Positions 1-6,994 of a stretch of 13,041 nt of DNA are shown here, piece by piece. Both the position numbers and the translations under genes were made by a program. Each line of letters starts with the position of its first letter. Within the stretch, counting starts at the first letter, position 1. The notes under the pieces are model-generated. The model ran no database searches and had not been told where the DNA came from. It saw only the letters and a program-made list of their open reading frames with translations. The DNA is from an uncultured Oscillospiraceae bacterium (GTDB lineage Bacteria > Bacillota > Clostridia > UBA1381), in assembly GCA_945876665.1 (NCBI GenBank), contig CAMCPC010000009.1, forward strand, positions 1 through 13,041, in the 5' to 3' direction.

Positions 1-218
1 TTTACGCCGCTTGGAAAATATACAAGGTCACCGCTTTTAACAGTACATTCCTTGTCCTCACAGGTAAAAACACCCCGCCCGCCGCATACAAGGACAAGGT
101 TACAGTAGTCCGTCTTTTCATCTGAATAAAACCATTCCGCAGAAACCGTATGATGTGCGGAATAAAGACATTTTATAAATATGTTTTCGGGAATCCAGCT
201 GTGATTATTTGTATTCAT
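1..218 (-). CDS. AraC-type transcriptional regulator, N-terminal part (partial, runs off the window)
   Basis: The minus strand is open from an ATG at 218-216 to the window edge, giving the first 72 residues. The peptide has the look of the cupin-like ligand-sensing domain found at the N-terminus of AraC/XylS regulators: an aromatic-rich start, a 'W-F-Y-S' stretch near residue 30, and 'SGDLVYFPSG' near the end, a typical cupin turn in these sensors. A purine-rich GGAA stretch lies upstream of the ATG. The DNA-binding helix-turn-helix half is outside the window, so the family call rests on the sensor half and the context. The gene is divergent from a secreted polysaccharidase and its promoter overlaps that gene's promoter, which suggests a sugar-responsive regulator of it. 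A stand-alone cupin protein is the main alternative. Confidence 0.7.
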   Translation of the reverse strand, partial: MNTNNHSWIPENIFIKCLYSAHHTVSAEWFYSDEKTDYCNLVLVCGGRGVFTCEDKECTVKSGDLVYFPSGV

Positions 219-257
219 GGCAATTTTCCGTTCCTTTTGTAAAATTATTAGTACGAT

Positions 258-273
258 ATTTTATAAATAAAAT
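258..273. repeat. AT-rich palindrome in the divergent promoter region
   Basis: ATTTTAT-AA-ATAAAAT is a perfect 7-bp inverted repeat with a 2-bp centre. It ends inside the -10 box of the minus-strand promoter. It could be an operator, but in such AT-rich DNA a palindrome of this size can arise by chance. Confidence 0.35.
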
Positions 274-300
274 CATATAATACATTTACAGTATTGTCAA
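272..300 (-). promoter_or_regulatory. Sigma-A promoter of the AraC-like regulator gene
   Basis: On the minus strand, TTGACA (300-295) is followed by a 17-nt spacer and TATGAT (277-272). This is a consensus -35 box and a five-of-six -10 box. The start codon follows at 218, leaving a leader of roughly 45 nt. The spacer contains the whole -35 box of the opposite promoter. Confidence 0.75.
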
Positions 301-313
301 GATGTCTTATAAT
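285..313 (+). promoter_or_regulatory. Sigma-A promoter of the GH30/GH43 polysaccharidase gene
   Basis: TTTACA (285-290), a 17-nt spacer and a perfect TATAAT (308-313) lie upstream of the gene starting at 361. The expected transcript start is near 320, leaving a leader of about 40 nt. The -35 box lies inside the spacer of the divergent regulator promoter, so polymerase cannot easily occupy both at once. Confidence 0.75.
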
Positions 314-360
314 AAAATTAATCGTAAAATATCAGAGTGAAGCACGAAAGGAAGTTGAGT

Positions 361-1725
361 ATGAAAAAACGTATTTTATCTGTACTTACTGCTGCGGCTA
401 TGATAGTACCCGCGGCACAGGGAATGGTATTTCCGACTGCTCATGCCGCGGAAACCGCAGACGTGGTTGTAAGACTTGACCCGTCAGATGCGTCACCGTT
501 CAATAATGGTGAATTTCAGGGATGGGGCACATCTCTTTGCTGGTGGGCAAACAGACTTGGTTACAGTGAAAAGCTTACACAGCAGGCGGCAGATGCATTC
601 TTCTCAGAGGGCGGTCTTGGACTGGATATCGCAAGATATAATCTTGGCGGCGGTGATGATCCGGCTCATAATCATATCACACGTTCAGATTCAAAAGTGC
701 CGGGTTATGCAACAGGTTTTGATGAAGACGGAAACATCGTCTATGACTGGACGGCTGACGAAAATCAGAGAAATATTGTAAAGGCTGCACTTGCCGCTAA
801 TGCGGATTTGTATGTTGAGGGATTCTCAAATTCTCCCCCGTATTTTATGACAAATTCAGGCTGTTCATCAGGCGCGACAAATGCCGGAGATGACAATCTG
901 AAGTCAGATCAGTATGATAACTTTGGTAAGTTTATTGCGGAAGCAACAAAGCATTTTAAAGAGGAATTTGGCATAACTTTTGAGAGCTATTCGCCGATGA
1001 ATGAGCCGGATACTACTTATTGGGGAGCAATGAGCCCTAAGCAGGAGGGTTGTCACTTCTCACCCGGTACAACGCAGTCGAATACTATAATCGCAACGAG
1101 AAAAGCGCTTGATGCGGCAGGTCTTACGGATGTACTTGTTGCCGGTATGGATGAAACAAGTATTGATAAATCAGTATCGAACTATGCAAGTCTTTCGGCA
1201 GAGGCAAAAACAGCGCTTGGCAGAATTGATACTCATACATACAGCGGTTCAAAGAGAACACAGCTGAAGCAGACAGCGATAGACGCCGGCAAGGACCTTT
1301 GGATGAGTGAAGTAGACGGCGGTTGGGACGGCTTCGGTCTTGCGCAGAGAATTATCCTTGATATGAACGGTATGCAGCCTGCCGCATGGGTTATGTGGGA
1401 TATTATTGACAAGCATAAGGATTCACAGTTTACAGCGCCTGACGGTTCAAAGCCGGAAGCAAATAATACGCTTAATGCTACGGATTCACTTTGGGGCGTG
1501 GGTATGGCTGACCATGATACGGAAACGCTGCATCTTGCAAACAAATATTATTTCTTTGGTCAGTTTACAAAGTACATCAATCCCGGAGATACAATTATTG
1601 CATCATCAAACAATACGCTTGCCGCGTATAACAGAAATACCGGCGCTATAAAAATCGTGGCTCTTAATTCATCTTCAAGCGATGCAAAGTATATGTTTGA
1701 CATGTCTGCTTTTGCTCACAAATAA
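361..1725 (+). CDS. Secreted GH30-type glycoside hydrolase domain; N-terminal part of a frameshifted multi-module enzyme
   Basis: I chose the ATG at 361 because AAAGGAAG (347-354) sits 6 nt upstream and the protein then opens with a clean signal peptide (MKKR, hydrophobic core, TAHA cleavage near residue 29). An in-frame ATG at 337 has no ribosome site and would spoil the signal peptide. The catalytic domain is GH30-like (clan A, (beta/alpha)8 barrel): GWGTSLCWW at 54-62, NSPPYF at 157-162, the acid/base Glu215 in MNEP and the likely nucleophile Glu317 in MSEVDG. The GWGTS-WW opening resembles endo-beta-1,6-galactanase-like GH30 enzymes, so a beta-galactan side chain is a plausible substrate, though this is inference. 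The frame ends at 1725 inside the C-terminal beta-sandwich (after FDMSAFAHK). The missing strands, up to 'LSYTLPAKSITTFVI', are encoded in the +1 frame just downstream. The piece is 454 residues long and retains both catalytic residues. Confidence 0.88.
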   Translation: MKKRILSVLTAAAMIVPAAQGMVFPTAHAAETADVVVRLDPSDASPFNNGEFQGWGTSLCWWANRLGYSEKLTQQAADAFFSEGGLGLDIARYNLGGGDDPAHNHITRSDSKVPGYATGFDEDGNIVYDWTADENQRNIVKAALAANADLYVEGFSNSPPYFMTNSGCSSGATNAGDDNLKSDQYDNFGKFIAEATKHFKEEFGITFESYSPMNEPDTTYWGAMSPKQEGCHFSPGTTQSNTIIATRKALDAAGLTDVLVAGMDETSIDKSVSNYASLSAEAKTALGRIDTHTYSGSKRTQLKQTAIDAGKDLWMSEVDGGWDGFGLAQRIILDMNGMQPAAWVMWDIIDKHKDSQFTAPDGSKPEANNTLNATDSLWGVGMADHDTETLHLANKYYFFGQFTKYINPGDTIIASSNNTLAAYNRNTGAIKIVALNSSSSDAKYMFDMSAFAHK

Positions 1726-4700
1726 CTCTGATGAAAAATGGAAAACTGTAGGAATAGAAAAGCTTGTGGATAAAAAGCTTTCATATACATTGCCGGCAAA
1801 GTCAATTACTACATTTGTTATAGATAACGGCGCTGTTATAAATCAGTTTAAGGCTGATAATACAGGACTTTCATACAGTTATGACGTGTCAGACGGGTTA
1901 AACGGCTATAATAAGTATTTTGCAGTATATGACAGCAATGGTGTATTAAAATACGTTTCGCTTAACGAAAATTCCGGTGAACTATCGGGAGATTTTACGG
2001 GCTGCACACCTAAGCTGTATGTATGGGATGGTATGAAGCCTGTGATTGATGCGGTTGACACAGTAGGCGCGGCAGAATATGAAAACAAATACGGAATAAT
2101 TAAGGGCGGCGGAAGTCAGATCAGCCGTGGCGCGTCAGTAACGCTGTCTTTAAATACAAATATTGAGGGCGATGTTGTATGGTCATCATCAGATGAAAGT
2201 GTTGCAACTGTAGCGCAGGACGGTACTGTTACGGCGGTTGCATGCGGTAATGTTACAATTTATGCCAAGATAGGTGATTTTGTAACATCAAGAGATTTTG
2301 AAATACCGATGTACACTCTGACAGGTACTGCTTCATGGGGCAACGACTCAAACAGACCTTCTGACAGCGCGGATTACACTCGTGTTGCTGATGGTAATTT
2401 TTCAACATATTTTGACGGCACAACAGGCGGCTGGGTACAGTATGATTATGGTACGGTATTTCATGCAAATGAAATTAAGCTTGCTGCAAGGAGCGGCAAC
2501 GGAATGCCGGAAAGAACTGTCGGCGGTACTATACAGGGCTCGCTTGACGGAATAACATGGACAGAGCTGTATAAAATAACCTCCGCAATCCCGGCGAATG
2601 AATATACAACAATTCCGGCAAGTCAGCTGAAAAACAATGATTATCGCTATTTCAGATACATAAACAATGATAATATGGCAAACATTGCAGAATTTTTAAT
2701 CAGCGGAGAGCCTGTTGATATCATTCCGGAAGATCCGTATTATCCGAATATTACTGATTTGGCCGAATTTACGGATAATTTTGAAAGCAATGATAATATA
2801 TTTAATGCTTCAAACGGCGCAATGTCAGACGGCGGAAATGTAGTATTTAATTCAGGGCTTGAACGCTTCGGTAACGCTTTTGCACCTGTAAAGGATACGG
2901 CTTCATCAGCTTTGACTACGCCTGTAACGCTCACAAACAAGAATAAGTTCAGACTGAGATTTAATATGTTTGCAGGCTGGGAGAACAATGGTAAGGATAA
3001 CACATTTGTGCTTAAGGACAAGGATGGTAAAGAGCTTGTTGCGCTTTATATGACAGGCGGCGGATACAACTTTAATCAAATACGCATCGGCGGCGAAAAT
3101 GTTCTTTCAGGTACTACTGTTGCGCAGTGCAGAAGTAATCCCGGAACAAGCAAGGCCGGAGCAAACGGATGGAATGCGAGCGGTCAGTCTTATGTGAATA
3201 CTGTAGGCTATAACAAAACGGTTGAAATTATTATTGACGGTACAGGAGCTGTGTCTGTATCAGCCACAGGCGGTATGGCGGATACGACTGTTACAGGCAC
3301 CATTTCAACTCCTATAACATTAGGTTCTATTGAGCTTAAAGGCGATTACAACTCAGCGGCGGAAAGAACTGTTTCATATGATAATCTTGACGGTGACATT
3401 ATAACATATAAAGAGGCGCTTGCAGAGCCAACAGCTCCTCCTGCTCCGACAGATGCACCTGTATTACCGGAAAATGGAGAATTAATAAATCTTAGCTTTG
3501 ATAACGGCGACCTTACAAGCACATCAAGCTACGGCAAAGCTGCTGCCTTAGGTACTGCTGTTTTTGAAACTGTTGATAATAAGAAATGTCTGAAGTTTGA
3601 CGGAACTAACGCAACAGCAATCAAGCTTACGGATGCAAACGGCAACAGCCTTTTGACAGGCTTGGATGAAATAACTGTTTCATTTAAAGTAAAGCCGACA
3701 GCAACAACAGCATCGTGGCTGCTCTTCGCCGCACCAAACGACTCGGCACAGACATATCAGAAAGAAAATTATCTTGGAATAAGAACACAAAATGAAATTG
3801 TTCACACAGAGCGTTATAAGAATAATGGTTCGCGTTCGGCGGAAATTGCCGGCGCTGTTAGACAGAATGAGTGGAACGATGTAATAATTTCCGTGGAACA
3901 GGGTGCCACAACTGTATATGTAAACGGCATGTTGGCTGATAAGCAGTCATCAACCGTTTCACTGTCGGATATGCTCGGAAAAGCTTCTGTTGCATATATC
4001 GGTAAGGCAAATTGGGGAAGCGGCGAATATGCAACAGGCTATCTTGATGATTTCGTGATTACAAAAGGCGCGCTTGAAAATCCGCTTGCGGATATTTCTC
4101 TTGGAAATACAACAGATGTAACAGAAAATATCGCGGTGCCGGCAATAGAGGATGTATCATGGGAAACTTCAGATGCAAACGTTGTTACGGCAGCCGGCGT
4201 TATTACAAGAGCAGATGAAACAAAGACAGCAACTCTGACAGCTAAGACCACCGTAAACGGTATTAACTTTTTAAAAGAATTTACAGTTACAGTATTGGGT
4301 AAGGCAGCTGCGCTTGACAGCTTTGTTGCATATGCTGAAAATGGATCAATAAAGTTTACAAGTGACTATGACAGCACCAAAACACCGTATTCAGTTTCTG
4401 TAACTCTTGCATCAGCAGGCGAGGGTGTTACAACAGTTGACCAGAAGGATAATGTAGCATCAGGTAGCTTTGACAATGTAGCAAATGGTACATACAAAGT
4501 CGGCTGCACGCTTAAAAATGGCACAGAAACAGTAAAAACAGTAACAAGAACAGTAACTGTTAAGGAGGAACAAGAGATGGGAGCATATCTGTTTGCACAC
4601 TTTGTAGGCAATGAAAGTGATGCAAGTCATGAACAGATTTATTTCTCCGTATCAACAGACGGAACAACATGGACAACGTTGAACAACGGTTCGCCTGTTC

Positions 4701-5509
4701 TTACAAGTAATGTAGGTGAAAATGGTGTGCGTGATCCGTATATTCTTCGTGGAGAGGACGGCAAGTTCTTTGTAATAGCGACAGATTTAAGCATCTATAA
4801 CAGACGTGACGATTCAAACAGATGGGGTACTTGTCAGACTTCGGGTTCAAAGAGTATTGTTATATGGGAAAGCAGTGACCTTGTAAATTGGAGTCAGGCA
4901 AATCTTGTTCAGGTTGCTCCTGACAATGCCGGCTGTACATGGGCACCGGAGGCAGTATATGACCCTGAGGTCGGCAAGTATATGGTATTCTGGGCATCAA
5001 AGACATCAACGGACAACTATGCAACACAGCGTATGTACAGAAGCTATACATCAGATTTCAAGACATTCACAGAGCCTGAGGTATATATTGACGGCGGCAA
5101 CATAAGTAATATAGATACCACAATTATACAGGATAAAGGTATGTATTACAGATTTACAAAAAATGAGAGCAAATCTTCAGTTACAATGATGAAGTGCGCA
5201 ACACTCAGCGGTGACTGGAAGGACGTTGAAACATATACAATCAACGACGCTGCCGGTAATACTGTAACAGGCTATGAAGGTCCGACAATTTATAAGATTA
5301 ACGGTGAAAATAAGTGGTGCTTGCTTTTGGACTACTATTCAAAGAATCAGGGCTATAAGCCGTTTGTTACAACTGACCTTGCAAACGGTACATTTACATC
5401 AGCGAGTGATTTCAATTTCGGTACAACAAAATTCCGTCACGGTACGGTTATGCCGATAACAACAGCAGAGTATAACGCTCTTATAGCTGAATACGGAAAT
5501 AATAACTAA
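1682..5509 (+). CDS. C-terminal part of the frameshifted enzyme: GH30 beta-sandwich end, binding and Ig-like modules, GH43 domain
   Basis: This 1275-residue open frame has no start signal of its own. Its first real homology, from about residue 14, completes the GH30 beta-sandwich, so it is the continuation of the preceding frame. Modules in approximate order: end of GH30 sandwich (to 48); small beta domain ending in 'KLYVWDGMKPV' (55-125), common in Firmicutes polysaccharidases; Big2 Ig-like domain with 'WSSSDESVATV' (145-210); F5/8C (CBM32-like) domain (212-342); unassigned beta-sandwich (355-580); Pro/Thr linker (582-598); LamG/concanavalin-like domain (600-796); Ig-like domain (800-873); short beta domain; GH43 five-bladed propeller (966-1275). 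Expected GH43 residues are present: base Asp1018 in RDPYI, WAPE, modulator Asp1145 in IDTT, acid Glu1199 in EGP, and RHGT near the end. Likely action is exo-cleavage of arabinose or galactose units from plant polysaccharide. No dockerin, sortase motif or S-layer domain is seen. Confidence 0.85.
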   Translation: MQSICLTCLLLLTNNSDEKWKTVGIEKLVDKKLSYTLPAKSITTFVIDNGAVINQFKADNTGLSYSYDVSDGLNGYNKYFAVYDSNGVLKYVSLNENSGELSGDFTGCTPKLYVWDGMKPVIDAVDTVGAAEYENKYGIIKGGGSQISRGASVTLSLNTNIEGDVVWSSSDESVATVAQDGTVTAVACGNVTIYAKIGDFVTSRDFEIPMYTLTGTASWGNDSNRPSDSADYTRVADGNFSTYFDGTTGGWVQYDYGTVFHANEIKLAARSGNGMPERTVGGTIQGSLDGITWTELYKITSAIPANEYTTIPASQLKNNDYRYFRYINNDNMANIAEFLISGEPVDIIPEDPYYPNITDLAEFTDNFESNDNIFNASNGAMSDGGNVVFNSGLERFGNAFAPVKDTASSALTTPVTLTNKNKFRLRFNMFAGWENNGKDNTFVLKDKDGKELVALYMTGGGYNFNQIRIGGENVLSGTTVAQCRSNPGTSKAGANGWNASGQSYVNTVGYNKTVEIIIDGTGAVSVSATGGMADTTVTGTISTPITLGSIELKGDYNSAAERTVSYDNLDGDIITYKEALAEPTAPPAPTDAPVLPENGELINLSFDNGDLTSTSSYGKAAALGTAVFETVDNKKCLKFDGTNATAIKLTDANGNSLLTGLDEITVSFKVKPTATTASWLLFAAPNDSAQTYQKENYLGIRTQNEIVHTERYKNNGSRSAEIAGAVRQNEWNDVIISVEQGATTVYVNGMLADKQSSTVSLSDMLGKASVAYIGKANWGSGEYATGYLDDFVITKGALENPLADISLGNTTDVTENIAVPAIEDVSWETSDANVVTAAGVITRADETKTATLTAKTTVNGINFLKEFTVTVLGKAAALDSFVAYAENGSIKFTSDYDSTKTPYSVSVTLASAGEGVTTVDQKDNVASGSFDNVANGTYKVGCTLKNGTETVKTVTRTVTVKEEQEMGAYLFAHFVGNESDASHEQIYFSVSTDGTTWTTLNNGSPVLTSNVGENGVRDPYILRGEDGKFFVIATDLSIYNRRDDSNRWGTCQTSGSKSIVIWESSDLVNWSQANLVQVAPDNAGCTWAPEAVYDPEVGKYMVFWASKTSTDNYATQRMYRSYTSDFKTFTEPEVYIDGGNISNIDTTIIQDKGMYYRFTKNESKSSVTMMKCATLSGDWKDVETYTINDAAGNTVTGYEGPTIYKINGENKWCLLLDYYSKNQGYKPFVTTDLANGTFTSASDFNFGTTKFRHGTVMPITTAEYNALIAEYGNNN
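1717..1726 (+). other. Point of +1 frame change between the GH30 and downstream modules
   Basis: Frame 1 reads CAC AAA TAA and stops. Dropping one base here gives CAC AAT AAC or CAC AAA AAC and joins directly to 'NSDEKW', the next part of the same domain. The exact place of the shift could be anywhere in the overlap of the two open frames (1682-1725). The site is an A-run followed by UAA-C, a stop context known to terminate weakly. A sequencing or assembly error, a real inactivating insertion, or a programmed +1 shift are all possible. Confidence 0.7.
4562..4579 (+). promoter_or_regulatory. Internal Shine-Dalgarno and ATG at the start of the GH43 domain
   Basis: AAGGAGG (4562-4568) is followed by an 8-nt gap and an in-frame ATG (4577-4579), which begins 'MGAYLFAHF', the first strand of the GH43 propeller. 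Starting here would give a 310-residue stand-alone GH43 protein without a signal peptide. The same bases also encode Lys-Glu-Glu-Gln-Glu-Met of the long protein, so chance codon choice is an alternative. I see no promoter directly upstream. Confidence 0.5.
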
Positions 5510-5516
5510 TCATAAA

Positions 5517-5548
5517 AGGCAGCAGATTATATATCTGTTGTCTTTTTT
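5517..5548 (+). terminator. Intrinsic terminator after the GH43 domain
   Basis: The arms 5517-5527 and 5533-5543 (AGGCAGCAGAT with ATCTGTTGTCT) form an 11-bp stem with two G-T pairs and a 5-nt loop. A run of six T (5543-5548) follows. It begins 8 nt after the stop codon. Confidence 0.85.
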
Positions 5549-5623
5549 GATTTGTCAGAAAATATTACAAATTCTGCATTGTTACATTGAGATTAAAGGT
5601 ATGTTATTTTTGCAAGTCAACGC

Positions 5624-5660
5624 TTAAAAAATCAGAAGGAATGTGCTATACTAATATAGC
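5624..5660 (+). promoter_or_regulatory. Probable extended -10 promoter of murA, with overlapping palindrome
   Basis: TATACT (5647-5652) is preceded by TG one base upstream (extended -10). It has a weak -35 match, TTAAAA (5624-5629), at 17 nt. A perfect palindrome GCTATA-CTAA-TATAGC (5645-5660) covers the -10 box and the initiation region, so it could bind a repressor. No other promoter is well placed for murA, whose start codon lies about 70 nt downstream. Confidence 0.6.
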
Positions 5661-5728
5661 TGTAACAGAATTTTTTGTATTTCGTATTATATGATATGAG
5701 AATATTATTATAATGCGAGGTGTTAAAA

Positions 5729-6979
5729 GTGGGCAGACTGATCATAGACGGCGGCGAAAAGATAAGCGGTGAAATATGTGTACAGGGCGCGAAGAATGCG
5801 GTTCTTCCCATACTTGCCGCAACGGTAATGGCTGACGGAGTATGCGTTATAAAAAACTGTCCGGCTCTGCGTGACGTGGACAAAACAGACCTTGTGCTTG
5901 AAAGGCTCGGCTGCACGGTAAAGCGTGAGGGAAACGTTGTTACGGTAGATACAAGGGGAATGTACGATTGCAGAATATGCGAGGATCTTATGCGTGAAAT
6001 GAGGTCGTCAATAATTTTTCTCGGCGCGATTATTTCCCGATGTAAAAAGGCAGTTGTAAGCATGCCGGGCGGCTGTCCGATAGGCTTAAGACCGATTGAT
6101 TTGCATTTAAAGGCACTCCGCGAGCTGGGTGTGGACATTCAAGAGGAGCATGGCTACATAAAATGCACGGCGGAAAAATTGCAGGGCGGAAATATCCATC
6201 TTGATTTTCCGAGTGTCGGCGCAACGGAAAATATTATGCTGACGGCTGTTTGCGCGGAGGGTACAACAACTATTTCAAATGCCGCCAGAGAGCCTGAAAT
6301 TGTTGATTTGGGCAATTTCCTTAACAGCATGGGCGCAAGGGTATACGGTATGGGAGGAAGTGTAATCACCGTACATGGTGTGGAAAAGCTCCACGGCGCA
6401 GAGTATACTATAATGCCCGATCGTATAGTTGCGGCAACATATCTTGCTGCGTCTGCGATAACGGGCGGTGAAATATGCCTTAAGAACGTAAATCCGCAGG
6501 ACATGGGCGCAATGCTTCATGTGCTTGGAGAAATGGGTGTAAAGCTTCGCTGTGAAGCGGACAGGATAATGCAGACTGCGCCGAAAAGACTTAAAAGTGT
6601 ACATACAATACGCACAATGCCGTATCCGGGATTTCCTACGGATATTCAATCGCCGTTCATGTCGCTTGCGGCTATGGCGAGAGGAACAAGCGTGTTTATA
6701 GAAAATATATTTGAAAACAGATTTCAGCATGTTGATGAGCTTACGAGAATGGGCGCGGATATAAAGGTAGAGGGCAGAAGCGCCGTTGTGCGCGGCGTAA
6801 AGGAGCTGCAGGGCGCAAACGTTGTCGCCAGAGAGCTGCGCGGCGGCGCATCGCTTGTCGTTGCGGCGCTTGCCGCAAACGGAACTACAACAATAAGCGG
6901 TGTGGAGCTTATCGAAAGAGGCTATGAAAATATAGAAAAGCATCTGCTTAATTGCGGCGCTAAGATAAGGCGCGAATAA
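5729..6979 (+). CDS. murA: UDP-N-acetylglucosamine 1-carboxyvinyltransferase (MurA)
   Basis: MurA transfers enolpyruvate from phosphoenolpyruvate to UDP-GlcNAc, the first committed step of peptidoglycan precursor synthesis in the cytoplasm. I chose the GTG at 5729 because GAGGTG (5717-5722) lies 6 nt upstream. An in-frame GTG at 5720 overlaps that site and has none of its own. The resulting 416 residues match the usual length of about 418, and active-site numbering then falls in line with E. coli: Lys22/Asn23 (GAKNAVLP), the PEP-binding and fosfomycin-target Cys116 in PGGCPIGLRP, Asp305 in GFPTDIQ, Arg371 (ELRGG) and Arg397 (ERGYENIE). All key residues are present, so the enzyme should be active and fosfomycin-sensitive in principle. 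divIB follows after 15 nt, so the two are probably co-transcribed in a division/cell-wall cluster. Whether this is the MurA1 or MurA2 paralogue cannot be told from one copy. Confidence 0.97.
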   Translation: MGRLIIDGGEKISGEICVQGAKNAVLPILAATVMADGVCVIKNCPALRDVDKTDLVLERLGCTVKREGNVVTVDTRGMYDCRICEDLMREMRSSIIFLGAIISRCKKAVVSMPGGCPIGLRPIDLHLKALRELGVDIQEEHGYIKCTAEKLQGGNIHLDFPSVGATENIMLTAVCAEGTTTISNAAREPEIVDLGNFLNSMGARVYGMGGSVITVHGVEKLHGAEYTIMPDRIVAATYLAASAITGGEICLKNVNPQDMGAMLHVLGEMGVKLRCEADRIMQTAPKRLKSVHTIRTMPYPGFPTDIQSPFMSLAAMARGTSVFIENIFENRFQHVDELTRMGADIKVEGRSAVVRGVKELQGANVVARELRGGASLVVAALAANGTTTISGVELIERGYENIEKHLLNCGAKIRRE

Positions 6980-6994
6980 ATTCAGGGTGATAGT

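Noticed and set aside
294..313. TTGTCA at 294-299 as -35 box for the TATAAT at 308
   Set aside because: The spacer would be only 8 nt; TTTACA at 285-290 gives the proper 17 nt.
337..360. Earlier ATG for the GH30 gene at 337
   Set aside because: It has no Shine-Dalgarno and would put a charged stretch before the signal peptide; the ATG at 361 has AAAGGAAG at good spacing.
5632..6138. Minus-strand open frame of 168 codons overlapping the murA promoter and start
   Set aside because: It runs antisense through murA and its promoter, is low in complexity and has no recognisable domain.
6275..6943. Minus-strand open frame of 222 codons opposite murA
   Set aside because: It lies wholly inside the clear murA gene, has a Cys/Arg/His-rich composition unlike real proteins and lacks a ribosome site.
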